A DNA stretch of 64,000 nucleotides from Annona cherimola (lineage: Eukaryota > Streptophyta > Magnoliopsida > Magnoliales > Annonaceae), in contig CM059971.1 in the NCBI GenBank assembly GCA_030490835.1, positions 40,162,012 to 40,226,011 of the forward strand. Reading direction: 5' to 3'. This document shows positions 22,534 through 33,967 of this stretch, piece after piece. The notes below the pieces were generated by a model, which did not search any database, was not told where the DNA came from, and saw only the letters and a list, made by a program, of their open reading frames with translations. The stretch's first letter is position 1. Each line of letters opens with the position of its first letter. Both the position numbers and the translations under genes were made by a program.

Positions 22534-24126
22534 ATGGCACCTAAAGCTAGACCTCCAAAGAAAGCAGTCTCAAAACCATCTCTAAAGCCTATGCCTAGAC
22601 CTTCAAGGTCAACAACTGAGGAAGAGGTGCCCATAAGGCAAAGAACACCCGCAAAACGGCCACGAGAGGAACCTTCGACCTCGACGGGTAGGCGGGTTCG
22701 TTTCCAAACAACAACGCAATCAACTGATCAAACTCAAAGATCAGAAAGTCGACCTGAAAGCTCTTACTCTTCAAGGATTCCTATCAAGAAGGGGCAAGTT
22801 CTAAAAATGCCCACTACCTATTTCAGGACAGAGCTACAGCATAGTCGCTTCTACAGAAACTTCTATGAACGAAAGGTATTCATTCCTAAGATCATAGATT
22901 TCAAGTTCCTTAACGACTATGAGTTCGACATAGAAGAGTTGTTGGATTTCCAAGGTTGGATACAACTATTCAAATCCGATGAACGGATCTATCCTGATCT
23001 CACAAGACAGTTTTATTATCTATGGGACGACACCAAGTTTTGCACTTATGTCAAAGGCACTGAAATACAGTTTGGGGGTAGCAACTATCCAGATCAAGAC
23101 AAAGCCCTGAGAAGAATTGGAAACATTCTTCAAATACCCTTTGATGAAGAGAGGCTTTCCAAGGATCTGACAGTGGACAAGATCTACAATGAGTTAACAA
23201 AAAGCAACAAATACCATGCAGGTACCAAATTTCTGCATTACATGGATCTTCCTCCCAGACTCAGGGTCATCCGTTTGCTAATAGCCCACTGTATCTCGCC
23301 AAAAGGAGGCGGAAGAAATCAACTCAATCCACATGAAGCAGTGATCCTGTGGAAATTGGTCAATAAGGTGAAGATCAGTCTTCCTAGACTCTTCCTTGAA
23401 GCCCTGGCAAATAAAAAGGAGAACCCACGGGGCGTGCTACCGTATGGATCCTGGATCACTTTGATCCTGGAAAGGTGCGATGTAGACATCGACGGGGAAC
23501 CATATGAAGTTCCAAAGACAACAAACGCCATCAACAGGGCTTTGCTCCAACGCATGAAGATCAATTTGGAGCAGTTTAGGGATGATAGAATCCGGGAGAA
23601 GCTTGGCGAGCCAGTCCGAGAACAAGAGGACAATGCACAAGCTGAGGGGGAGCAAGCTCCCGAGGCATCGCCTGAACGGCCTGCATCTCCTATGTCACAC
23701 GGATCACATTCTCCTCAAGGATCCGTTGCACCCGAACGCGTGCCGCCTACTTCAGATCAAATGGCAGCACTTCAAAGCATCAAAGACGAGATCATGGATG
23801 CTATGGGTCATCAAGAAGATAGGTTGACTAACCTAGTGACCGGTGTGATGAATGCTATCACTGATATGCATTCCCGACAAGATCACATGGATCGGGAACT
23901 GCGTACCATCAAATATCATCTCGCCTCCGGACGTCACAAGAAGAGGCCTATGCCTGAACTCGACCCATATGAATCGGGATCAGTTCATAAAGAAGCATCT
24001 CCCGATCATGATATCTTAATCTACTCATCTGCCGAAAATCGTCCCATCAAACCAATCTTATATCCGATCTCTCAATTTCAATTCACAAAATCATTGAGAG
24101 TTGATCGATTTTTGATAGATTTTTGA
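22534..24126 (+). CDS. env-like (third) ORF of the SIRE-type element, 530 aa
   Basis: Intact. The frame is open further upstream, but the start is placed at the ATG giving MAPKARPPKKAVSKPS because the preceding part is CT-repeat translation. Residues 1 to about 80 are basic and Pro/Ser/Thr-rich (PAKRPREEPSTSTGRR). Residues about 90-350 form a conserved globular domain (FYRNFYERKVFIPK, ILERCDVDIDGE) of the kind found after pol in SIRE-type elements. Residues about 365-410 are an acidic Pro/Ser linker, and about 410-460 a probable coiled coil. I see no clear signal peptide or transmembrane helix, so 'envelope' is only the historical label and a nucleic-acid or particle-binding role is equally possible. 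It resembles the env-like protein of B1 in a different superfamily. It is the only open gene in this element. Confidence 0.8.
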   Translation: MAPKARPPKKAVSKPSLKPMPRPSRSTTEEEVPIRQRTPAKRPREEPSTSTGRRVRFQTTTQSTDQTQRSESRPESSYSSRIPIKKGQVLKMPTTYFRTELQHSRFYRNFYERKVFIPKIIDFKFLNDYEFDIEELLDFQGWIQLFKSDERIYPDLTRQFYYLWDDTKFCTYVKGTEIQFGGSNYPDQDKALRRIGNILQIPFDEERLSKDLTVDKIYNELTKSNKYHAGTKFLHYMDLPPRLRVIRLLIAHCISPKGGGRNQLNPHEAVILWKLVNKVKISLPRLFLEALANKKENPRGVLPYGSWITLILERCDVDIDGEPYEVPKTTNAINRALLQRMKINLEQFRDDRIREKLGEPVREQEDNAQAEGEQAPEASPERPASPMSHGSHSPQGSVAPERVPPTSDQMAALQSIKDEIMDAMGHQEDRLTNLVTGVMNAITDMHSRQDHMDRELRTIKYHLASGRHKKRPMPELDPYESGSVHKEASPDHDILIYSSAENRPIKPILYPISQFQFTKSLRVDRFLIDF

Positions 24127-24498
24127 TAGTTTGACAAAAAGGGGGAGATAGAATAGGTGAGTTGAGTAAAATTTTCTTTTGGGTTGGGTAGTTTTGTATC
24201 TAGGTTTCATTTTTTGTTTTGTATTGCATTTTGTAAAAATGAAACTTGATATATATATATATGAAAGATGCTATTGATGAATGTTATGTTTGCTTAATAT
24301 GTTATGCTTGATTAATAAAGTATTCAACATGATTTGCTTGAAAGGTATCCAATATGCCAAAATGATATGTTTCTTAGATAATGGTTGAAATTTCAAAAAG
24401 CTCTGACCTATATGAACAATGCTCTATTTTTCAAAAGACATATGAACATGATTAATGCTTGAAAGGTATCAACTCAAATGAAGTTTTGTCAATCATCA

Positions 24499-24511
24499 AA
24501 AAGGGGGAGAT
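24499..24511 (+). other. polypurine tract of the SIRE-type element
   Basis: AAAAGGGGGAGA-type tract directly before TGTTGGAAAC. A similar AAAAAGGGGGAGA lies at about 24136-24148, just after the env-like stop, and may be a second priming site. The 24149-24498 spacer is AT-rich with no gene; it includes a short (AT)n run near 24250. Confidence 0.8.
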
Positions 24512-26315
24512 TGTTGGAAACAATGTTTAAAACAATAAAAATTGACCAAATCTTGAGTTTTGATGATTAACAAGAACTAATTTGAGTATATAAAAGGTAC
24601 TAATGTGTTTGCTAAATGTTTAAGGAAAGCAAAAAGGTCAAGTCGATCTCCAAGTCGACTTGGACTTCGACTTGGGTGAAGTCGATCCCAAAGTCGACTC
24701 AAATATCGACTTGAGAATAAATCCCAAAAGGCAACAGCAGCTGACAGGTGAAGTCGCAGGTCAAGTCGACTCCACTTGCGACTTGGGAAGTCAAGTCGCA
24801 GACGAAGTCGACTCCAGCATCGACTTCAAACATGAAAAAATGTCCAGCGTTGATTTTGGAGGCACGAAGCTGCCCAAGTCGCAAACGAAGTCGACTCCAG
24901 GTGCGACTTGGGTCAAGTCGCAGACAAGGTCGACTCCAACTTCGACTTGAGGATTTTAGACTTGAAGATTGAAGTTTCAAGCTTATTCCAAGGATCATAT
25001 TGAACTTGATCAAACCCAAATGAGATGAAAAGTTCATTCACAAAGAAACAACTTAAGATTCTTGAAGATCAAAGCTAAGATTCATATTCAATGTTCAAAT
25101 CAAGTCTATCAAGCCAAGGCAAATCTTCAAAACTATTCAAATGATGCAACACTCAAGTAATGAAGACCACGTGAGTCCAAGACCGAGCGAGAAACACGCA
25201 AGGACTCAAACAGTTCCAAAGGTTTGCGAAGATCAAGCCGATTGGAAAAGATCAAGGTCAAGAGAGATATTCAAAGATAAGCAAGCTAGAAGAAAACCAA
25301 GTGAGGATCAAGGCATCTCAGAAAAGCCTGAGTCAAGTCGCAACTCAAGTCGACTTCAGGTTCGACTTGAGTCGAGGTCTGAAACGAAGTCGACTGAAAC
25401 TCAGACTTGGGGAATTCGAAGAACTGGAGTCGCAGACGAAGTCGACTCCAGATGCGACTTGGGTAGCCAAGTCGCATCCCAAGTCGACTCCACCTTCGAC
25501 TTGGGTATAACGTTCAAATTTTTGAACGTTGGAGCTCATTTATTGCGCGCCAACAACCTCCACAACGTTCATATTTTCTTCCCTCTATAAAAGGACCCTC
25601 AAATGAACGTGAAAACACAACAAGAGAACACAAGACACTACGTTAAAGTTCAAAGAGAGAAAAGAAGTGCAAGAAAGGTTTCCTATTTGCTTTTCTCCAT
25701 TGTTGAGTGGTCCGTATAAATTCTAAGGAAGAAGAAAGCTTCAAGTTGCTAGCGCCTTCAACAATATTCATCCAAAGCTGCTTCTACAACTTCTTCCTCG
25801 AGCTAAATCTGCCTACACAAATCTGTAAAGTGTAGTTTTTATTTATTTCATTGTCTTGTTGTATAAATCTTGATTTAGCTTGGGTAGCTAAGATCAAGTA
25901 TATGCAAAGTAGGGTGTGATTGGAGTGAGACTCATCATCTACCTTTGCATGTGAATTGTTTATGCCCCCTAGAGCTATAATCTAGAAGAGAGCAAGAGGC
26001 TCTAGTTGTATATGCCTCCTAGAGCTGGAATCTAGAAGAGAGCGGTGACTCTAAGTGTATTCGTGGAATACATAGTGGAACCCAAGTCACAACGGAGTGT
26101 GAGCTTGGAAGAGTGGAGTAGGGAAGGTTTGCCCGAACCACTATAAATCTTGAGCTCTATTTATTTTTACTGCTTTATCTTTATTGCTCTCCATTTTGTG
26201 CTAAAAGGGGATTAAGTTCTTCAAGGGGTTAATATTTTTGATTTACCAAAGAAGTTTTTAAAGAACCCAATTCACCCCTCCCCTCTTGGGTTTTGCCACC
26301 GACTCGGGACCAACA
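24512..26315 (+). repeat. 3' LTR of the SIRE-type element, 1804 bp
   Basis: TGTTGGAAAC...GGGACCAACA. TATA box at 25585-25594. By eye it differs from the 5' LTR at one site in the first roughly 1.1 kb and at about a dozen sites in the last 600 bp (for example ATCATCTACC for ATCACCTACT near 25935, and GAGCTATAATC for GAGCTAGAATC). Confidence 0.96.
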
Positions 26316-27775
26316 CAAGCTACTGAAGTCGCAAACGAAGTCGACTCCGCATGAGACTTGGGTGAAGTCGTAGACCAAGTTGACTCCAGCATCGACTTCA
26401 ACTCGTCATTTTTGTCCAGAGTTGAAATCAAGAACGAGACCTGCCGAAGTTGCATCCCAAGTCAACTTCGCATGTGACTTGGGTGAAGTCGCAGACCAAG
26501 TCGACTTCAGCTTCGACTTCAGTGTGGAACTTACAGATCAAGACAGCTCAATGCTAGATTCAAGTGGAAATGAAGATCAATTCGACTCAGACACACAACA
26601 TGGACCAAATAAGGATCAAATGAAGATCAAATGAAGATCAAAGCAAGCAGGGCTACATGAATCCATCATGTTGGATCATGAACACTTACTCGGACATCTT
26701 CCATGCATTCCAAGATTCAAGTACTCAAAAACTCAAGAAAAGGAATCCAAGATTTTCAAAGTAAATAATCATACAGTGTTCCAAAGAGATATAAATCAAG
26801 AGAATAACATCAATATGAAGAAAATCAAGTGATTAAAGTCATCTTCGAAGATTTCAAGTTCAACTAGCAAGCTGAAGAAGTGAAGTCGCACCCGAAGTCG
26901 ACTTCACCTGCGACTTGGGTCAAGTCGAGGACCAAGTCGACCCAGACAGGAACTTGAAGAAGTTGCGGAGAGCCAAAGTCGCACCCGAAGTCGACTCCAT
27001 CTGTGACTTGGGCGAAGTCGCACCCGAAGTCGACTCCACCCGTGACTTGGGTCGCAACGGTCGGAAATTTTTCGAACGTTGGCGCATTAAATGCGCGCCA
27101 CCTACTTCCAAATGTTCGAATTTCCTCAACAATTATATAAGGCATTCAATATGAACGTGGAGGGTAGCTGAGAAATCATTGAATGTGCATAACTCCCATC
27201 TTCAAGAGCATTAAGTGATCAAGCCATCATATAGAAGAAGAACTTTGCTTTCAAACTGCCAAGAGCTGCATGTTGAATCATTAAGTCTATGCTACAAGTT
27301 CTTCTCCGCGCCAAATCTGCCTCTACACAACAGTAACGTATCGAAATTTTCTTTTACTTTTACTTGTTGTATTGAACTTGATTTAGTTTGGGTAACTAAG
27401 ATCAAGTGTAAGCAAAGTAGTGTGTGATTGGAGTGGAACTCGTCACCTACTTGTGCTGAGAATTGTTGATGCCCCCTAAAGCTGGAATCTAGAAGAGAGC
27501 AGTGACTCTAGTTGTATTTGTGAAATACATAGTGGAACTCAAGTCACAAGAGGTGTGAGCTTGGAAGAGTGGAGTAGGGAAGGTTGCCCGAACCACTATA
27601 AAATCTTGTTTGTTGATATTTATTTCTGCTCTCTGCACTATATTTCTTTCCATTTGTTTCTTCATAAAAAGGGGACTAGATTAATCCGGGGTAAAGTTTC
27701 TGTTTAAGTTGAAAATTTTAAATTCCCAATTCACCCCTCTCCTCTTGGGTAATTGTCATTCACTCGGGACCAACA
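26316..27775 (+). mobile_element. family-2 SIRE-like solo LTR, right part
   Basis: Continues the LTR begun at 14935 and ends CACTCGGGACCAACA, followed by ACATC. It contains a GTCGAC/CGACTT array (about 26330-27050), a TATA-like TATATAAGG at 27134-27142, and an end region related to family 1 but clearly distinct (TTGGGTAATTG instead of TTGGGTTTTGC). Removing the inserted element gives an LTR of about 1.7 kb. Confidence 0.88.
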
Positions 27776-30561
27776 ACATCACGTTTCGCTTTGAAATGTT
27801 TCCTGTCCTTTGGCACCTGTCACAGGTTAGTGTAAAAGATCGAACATCTTTGAACAAAGTGGGCCAGAAGAAACCTGATTATAGGACTTTTGTTGCAGTT
27901 TTGGTGGGACCCATGTGTCCACCATATGATGAGGAATGATAATGATAAAGAATACTTTGGATTTCCTCGTTTGGTACACATTGGCGAATCAGACCGTCGC
28001 CGCATCTCTTGTAAAGGTATGGGTCCTCCCATATGTAGTATTTCACGTCCGCCATGAATCTCTTTTTCTGTTGATAGCTGAAATTGGATGGAATTTCTTT
28101 ACAGACCAAGTAATTAACAATGTCTCCATACCAAGGCATTGATGCTTCTTTAAGTGAAAGCAGGGATTCATCGGGAAATTCCTCGTTAATTTGATCATTT
28201 TTAGTTAGATCCATTTTCTCAGTTGATGGTAGCCTCGACAGATGATCAGCTACCACATTCTCTGTGCCTTTTTGTCTCGGATTTCAAGATTGAATTCTTG
28301 TAATAGAAAAATCTAGGGAATCAACCTTGGTTTAGCATCTTTTTTGGCAATTAAATAGTGAATGACTGCATGGTTTGTGTAGACAATCACCTTTGATCAT
28401 ACAAGATAAGAACAAAATTTATCAATAGCAAAAACAACAGCTAGTAATTCTTTTTCAGTGGTTGCATAGTTGACTTGAGTGTCATCTAGGGTTTTGCTTG
28501 TATAATAAATCACTACTGGCTTGTTGTCCTTCCGTTGACTCAAAACAGCCCCAACCGCATGGTCACTTGCATCGCACATGATCTCAAATGGTAGGCTCCA
28601 GTCAGGCGGCTGTATAATTGGGGTAGTGGTTAAAGCTTCTTTCAACCTGCAAAATGAATTTAAACAGTCATTAGAAAAATTAAATTTTACATCTTGATTT
28701 AGCAGGTTAGTAAGTGGCTTAGCAATTTTAGAGAAATCTTTAATGAAACGTTGATAGAAACCGACATGACTCAGGAAACTCCGAATTCCTTTGACCGAAT
28801 TAGGTGGTGGTAATTTTTCAATGACTTCTATTTTCACCCAGTCAACCTCAATACCTCTGCTTGAGACTAAATGCCCTAATACAATTCCTTCCTGTACCAT
28901 GAAATGACATTTTTCTCAATTCAAAACCAAATTGGTTTCTTCGCATCTCTGTAAAACCTTAGATAGGTTAGATAAGCATGATTCAAATGTAGTGTCATAA
29001 ACAGAAAAATTATCCATAAATACCTCCATTATGTGTTCAATGTAATCAGAAAATATGGCCATTATGCATCGTTGAAAAGTGCTAGGTGCATTACAAAGAC
29101 CAAAATACGTGCGTCTGTATGCAAAAGTGCCGTATTGACAGGTGAAAGTGGTTTTCTCTTGATCATGTGGGTGAATAGGAATCTGAAAGTAGCCAGAGTG
29201 ACCATCCAAATAACAAAAGTAAGAGTGATTGGCAAGTCGTTCAAGCATTTGATCAATGAAAGACAAAAGAAAATTATCCTTTCAGGTGGTAATATTTAAT
29301 TTGTGATAACCGATGCACATTCGCCAACCCGTGACTGTCCTTGTAGGAATAAGTTCATTTTTATCATTTTTTACGACAGTCATACCGTCTTTCTTTGGTA
29401 CCACATGTATTGGGCTTACCCAACTGCTATCAGAAATAGGGTAGATGATTCCGGCATCAAGAAGTTTTAAAATTTTCTTTTTCACCACTTCTTTCATGTT
29501 TGGATTTAGATGCCTTTGAGGTTCATTGATTATCTTACAATTTTTCTCCATTAGAATTCTGTGCATGCATAGAGAAGGACTAATACCAGGTAGGTCATTA
29601 ATGCAATAGCCAATTGCCTTCCTATGTCTTCTTAGTACAGTTAATAGATCATCAGATTGGGATTTGGAAAGATTTGCATTGATTATGACTGGATAGGTAT
29701 CGTTTGAGCTAAGAAATGCATACCTGAGATTTTTAGGAAGAGGTTTGAGTTCTACCTTTGGCGCTTCTTCCTTTGTTTTTGTCGAAGGAAAGGAACTGAA
29801 GTCTATATCTAGCTTCCCAGGAGATGAGTCGGCAACAGGTGAGATAAAAGGGGTTCCATCCAAGAGAGCGGCACAAGCAGACAGTTCAGGGTTATCATTT
29901 TCAACAGCTGCACTCTGAATGATACATACTTTTATCGGGTCGCCCTTTTCTTCGATCGGCAAAGGGTTAATGACGTCGACCCGCAGGCAAGAGTTATCGG
30001 TTGATAGGTGCTTTATTGCCTCAGAAAGATTAAATTTGACTTTTTCATCTCCAACTGTCAGTGAGAGTCGACCATTCTTGACGTCTATGATGGCTCCAGC
30101 AGCGGCTAAAAAGGTCGTCCGAGAATGATCGGGATCTGGCGATCTTCCTCCATGTCGAGGACCACAAAGTCGACTTGGATGAACAATTTGCCGACTTTCA
30201 AGGGAACGTCTTCAAGGATGCCGATTGGAAATTTAATTGATCGGTCGGCAAGTTGGAGAGACATAGACTTTGGTTTTGGATCACCCATGTTCAGCTTTTT
30301 ATAGATAGAGAGTGGGATCAGACTTACACTGGCTCCGAGATCACATAGTGCTTTGTTGATTTGAACATTCCCAAGAGCACATGGAATGGAGAAGCTTCCA
30401 GGGTCCTTTAGCTTCTCAGGTAACTTGTTCTGCAAAATAGCGCTACACTCCTCAGTGAGTGAAATGGTTCCGTACTCCTCGAGTTTTCTTTTATTGGATA
30501 GCATGTCCTTGAGAAATTTTGCATAAGCTGTCATTTGAAAAAGCATGTCAATGAAAGGCAT
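27776..30561 (-). pseudogene. element A pol: PR, RT, RNase H and start of IN
   Basis: Gypsy order on the minus strand. Protease: CDLGASVSLIP (about 30350-30320) in the open stretch 30561-30106, ending in a frameshift after LGRPF. Reverse transcriptase: 29962-28900, with WVSPIHVVPKKDG and the Athila stretch FQIPIHPHDQEKTTFTCQYG. The active site reads FMDN (29009-29020) instead of FMDD, a catalytic Asp lost. RNase H: CDASDHAVGAVLSQR and TTEKELLAVV (about 28590-28400). Integrase N-terminus: HHCC region ending CDRCQRTGNIS (about 27840-27800), broken by the family-2 LTR at 27775 and resuming at 14934. There are internal stops at 29282, 28916 and 28397. Non-functional. Confidence 0.92.
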
Positions 30562-32127
30562 GTTGATTGACAGGTTCTTGAGAGTAGAAATAAATTTCTC
30601 GAACTGCTTTTAAAGCTTAGCCTGTCATTGCCTTTGTGGGAAGGGGAGAGGAGGCTGGTACGGAGGTGGTAGTACATATGACTTTTGCACCACTGGTTCT
30701 GATTGTGGCTCCTCTTCTTGCTTCTTTTTCTGCTCGGCATCCTTTTCTATGACCATTTGAGGTGGGTCGAGTTGCTTTCCACTCCGCAAGGTAACCGCCT
30801 GCACCTGCTCCCTAGGATTTACTTCAGGTTGGCTAGGGAGTTTGCCCTGGTTTCTTTGGGATGAGGCTGTAGCATTCTGAGCAAATTTGATTTTCAAGCA
30901 ACTTGATGTGGGTTTGCATTTGGTCCATTCTTTCATCATTTTTCTTGAGCATTAGAATGATATTTTCGAGCATGGACTCAGTGGGTTGTGCTTGAGGTGG
31001 TGAAGGTAAGGCTTGTTGGGTTTGATATGAGGGATGGTTCAATTTTTTTCTAAGGAAACCAGGTGGCTTGTTATTTTGAGCAAAATTTTGGGTGTTTGAC
31101 TAGTTTGCCCAAGAGAAATTGGGATGGTTCCTCCATCCAGAGTTGTAAGTATTAGAGTAAGGGTTACCATATGCGCGAGTATCATACCGGTTATTGATTT
31201 CATTAGCTTGCTCGCCTGTGGTGTCTTTAATGGAAAAATTACACTCAGTTGTGTAGTGTGAAGCTCCACAGATTTCACATGAGATGTGTCCAGAAGAAGA
31301 TGCATTCTGGTCCTTGGATTCCTGCTTCTTTTGCTGCAAAATTTTATCAAGTTTATCATGTATAGCATGTATGGATTCGATATCATATACATTTTCTCAC
31401 CGAGAGGTTCCTCAGACATCACCATTCTGAGAATCATAAATAGCTAAATCATTGATGAGTTTGAGAGCCTCATCGTCAATGAGTCGCATGAATCGGCCAC
31501 CAGCGGCTGAATTGACGGCGCTTCAGCTAGGTCGATCGAGTCCATTGAAAAGGTTTTCAATAATATCTCCTTGCGAGATACCATGATTAGGGCACTTGCG
31601 CTGCAGATCTTTCAGCCTCTCCCACGCATCATATAGGGTTTCGCCATCTTTTTGGACGAACTGATTGATCTCGTCTCTGATTTTCCTGGTTTTATTTGGT
31701 GGAAATTTTTTTTCTAGGAATGCTATAGAGAGCTCATCCCATGTGTTGAAAGTGTCGGGTGGCATAGATTAGAAACACTCGCTTGCTCTGTCTCGAAGAG
31801 AAAATGGAAAAAGCTGCAGACGAATTACCTCGCGTGGAATGTTTTGCACCCTGATCGTGTTGCATAATTGCAGGAATTTAGTGATGTTTACAATTGGGTT
31901 TTCAGAGGGAAGTCCTGCAAATTGGTCTGTTGAACCATCCGGATGAGACCGGAATTTAGTTCAAAATTTCTTCCATCAATCTCTGGTTCGACTATGCAAG
32001 ATCGGAATCCACAAGGGTTCGGGCGGTTCCGATCGCTAAGTGTCATCCTTCTTGGAGGAGCGTTGTTCTCGGCCTAGCCTTCCTCCTGCTCTTGATGTGG
32101 CGGGTTTTGATTGTTGCATTCCGCCAT
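30562..32127 (-). pseudogene. element A gag, broken
   Basis: The ATG at 32127-32125 gives MAECNNQNPPHQ and then a stop within 20 codons. Later frames contain the retrotransposon gag core (TWDELSIAFLEKKFPP, about 31735; DAWERLKDLQRKCPNHG, about 31640), a zinc-knuckle-like CEICGASHYTTEC (about 31285-31247), and a Pro/Gln-rich part followed by a coiled coil. This is the usual Athila gag architecture. Several stops and frameshifts make it a pseudogene. A family-2 LTR inserted 53 bp before its start codon. Confidence 0.88.
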
Positions 32128-32180
32128 GGTGTCTTCAGGATATTTCTGCTACTTGTAATCACAGATTTTTCTCCTAAGAG

Positions 32181-33774
32181 TGTTGAAAACATGTGGAAAA
32201 TATGCCAAGTTTATATTTTGATGATTAACAAATAAATTTGAGTAAGTTTTGGTTACTAACATGTGTGTGGAGATGATTAAAGGTTATAAAAATGAAGAAA
32301 ATGAAGCATGGCAGGTTAAGTCGATTTCCAAGTCGACTCAGGAATCGACTTAGGCCAAGTTGATCCCCAAGTCAACTCCAGCAGCGACTTCAAAACGTTA
32401 TTTGCATCCAGAGTTGAAATCGGGGAGCAAAACTGCCGAAGTTGCATCCCAAGTCGACTCCGCATGCGACTTGGGTGAAATCGCAGACCAAGTCGACTCC
32501 GGCATCGACTTCAAAATTATTTTTCTGTCCAGAGTTGAAATCGAGGACGAGAGCTGCCGAAGTCGCAGACCAAGTCGACTTCAGTGCGGAACTTGCAGAT
32601 CAAGACGATTCAGTGCTAGACTCAAGTGAAGATAATCAACTTGGATCAAATGAGGATCAAATGAAGATCAAATGAAGACCAAAGCAAGCAGGGTTGCATG
32701 AATCCATCATGTTGGATCATGAACACATACTCGGACATCTTTCATGCACTCCAAGACTCAAGTACTCAAGATTTTAAGAAAATAAATCCAAGGTTTTCAA
32801 GATAAATAATCATACAGTGTTCCAAGAGATATAAATCAAGGGAATAACATCAATATGAAGAAAATCAAGTGATTAAAGTAATCTCCGAAGATTTCAAGTT
32901 CATCAAGCAAGCACAGGAAGTGAAGTCGCACCCGAAGTCGACTTCACCTGCGACTTGGGTCAAGTTGAGGACCGAGTTGACCCAGACTGGAACTTGAAGA
33001 AGTTGCAGACAACCGAAGTCGCACCTGAAGTCGACTCCACCTGCGACTTGGGTCGCAATGGTCGGAAATTTTTTGAACGTTGGCGCATTAAATGCGCGCC
33101 ACCTACTTCCAAACGTTCGGATTCCCTCGCAAATTATATAAGACATTCAATATGAACGTGGAGAGTAGCTGAGAATTTATTGAATGAGCATAACTCCCAT
33201 CTCCTAGAGCATTAAGTGATCAAGTCAACATCTATAAGAAGAACTTTGCTTTCAAACTGCCAAGAGCCGCTCGTTGAATCTTTCAGATTGCTTTACAAGT
33301 TCTTCTCTGCGCCAAATCTGCCTTTACACATCAGTAATGTGTAAAAACTTTCTTTTACTTTTACGTGTTGTATTGAACTTTATTTAGTTTGGGTAACTAA
33401 GATCAAGTGTAAGCAAAGTAGTGTGTGATTGGAGTGGAACTCGTCACCTACTTGTGCTGAGAATTGTTGATGCCCCTAGAGGTAGAATCTAGAAGAGAGC
33501 AGTAACTCTAGTTGTATTTATGAAATACATAGTGGAACCCCAGTCACAAGAGGTGTGAGCTTGGAAGAGTAGAGTAGGGAAGGTTGCCCGAACCACTATA
33601 AAATCATGCTTGTTGATATTTATTTCTGCTCTCAGCACTATATTGCTTTTCATTTAATTCTTCATAAAGGGGACTAGATTATTTTGAGGTAAAATTTCTA
33701 TTTAAGTTGAAAAATTTTAAATACCCAATTCACCCATCCCCTCTTGGGTAATTGACATTAACTCGGGACCAACA
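32181..33774 (+). mobile_element. family-2 SIRE-like solo LTR, 1594 bp
   Basis: TGTTGAAAACATGTGG...ACTCGGGACCAACA with perfect target duplication AAGAG (32176-32180, 33775-33779). It is inserted in the gag leader of element A. It has GTCGAC and CGACTT motifs at 32332-32590 and 32928-33050, and a TATATAAG at about 33135. It is homologous throughout to the interrupted LTR 14935-27775. Confidence 0.93.
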
Positions 33775-33942
33775 AAGAGAACGTTCAATCTCAGGGTCAG
33801 CAACAAAAAAATTTTTAGCTAGTTGTTTTGCAATGTTTCGAGTATGTGGGTGCATACAAAGATTAACTAGCTAATTTAGAACAATAAAACCAAATAAAAA
33901 TAAAGAAAGTATCTAAAAATAAAATTTAAAGCAACGTTGAAT

Positions 33943-33960
33943 TCCCTGGTAACAGCGCCA
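33943..33960 (-). other. primer binding site of element A
   Basis: On the minus strand TGGCGCTGTTACCAGGGA, seven bases inside the 5' LTR edge. It is a variant of the TGGCGCCGTTGCCGGGGA site typical of Athila elements, usually assigned to an Asp tRNA. Confidence 0.75.
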
Positions 33961-33967
33961 AAATACT

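Larger units (their letters stand above)
15188..26315 (+). mobile_element. complete SIRE/Maximus-type Ty1/copia retrotransposon, 11128 bp, with env-like ORF
   Basis: LTRs at 15188-16990 and 24512-26315; perfect target duplication CAAGC (15183-15187 and 26316-26320). Order: 5' LTR, initiator-Met tRNA primer site, gag, PR-IN-RT-RNase H (copia order), GTCGAC array, CT-rich leader, env-like ORF, polypurine tract, 3' LTR. The LTRs differ at about 14 positions by eye, so insertion is recent. Nevertheless gag-pol carries at least five lesions (stops at 17048, 18514, 19018 and 20336, and a frameshift near 17950), whereas the env-like ORF is open. It sits within a family-2 solo LTR within element A within element B2. 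Confidence 0.96.
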
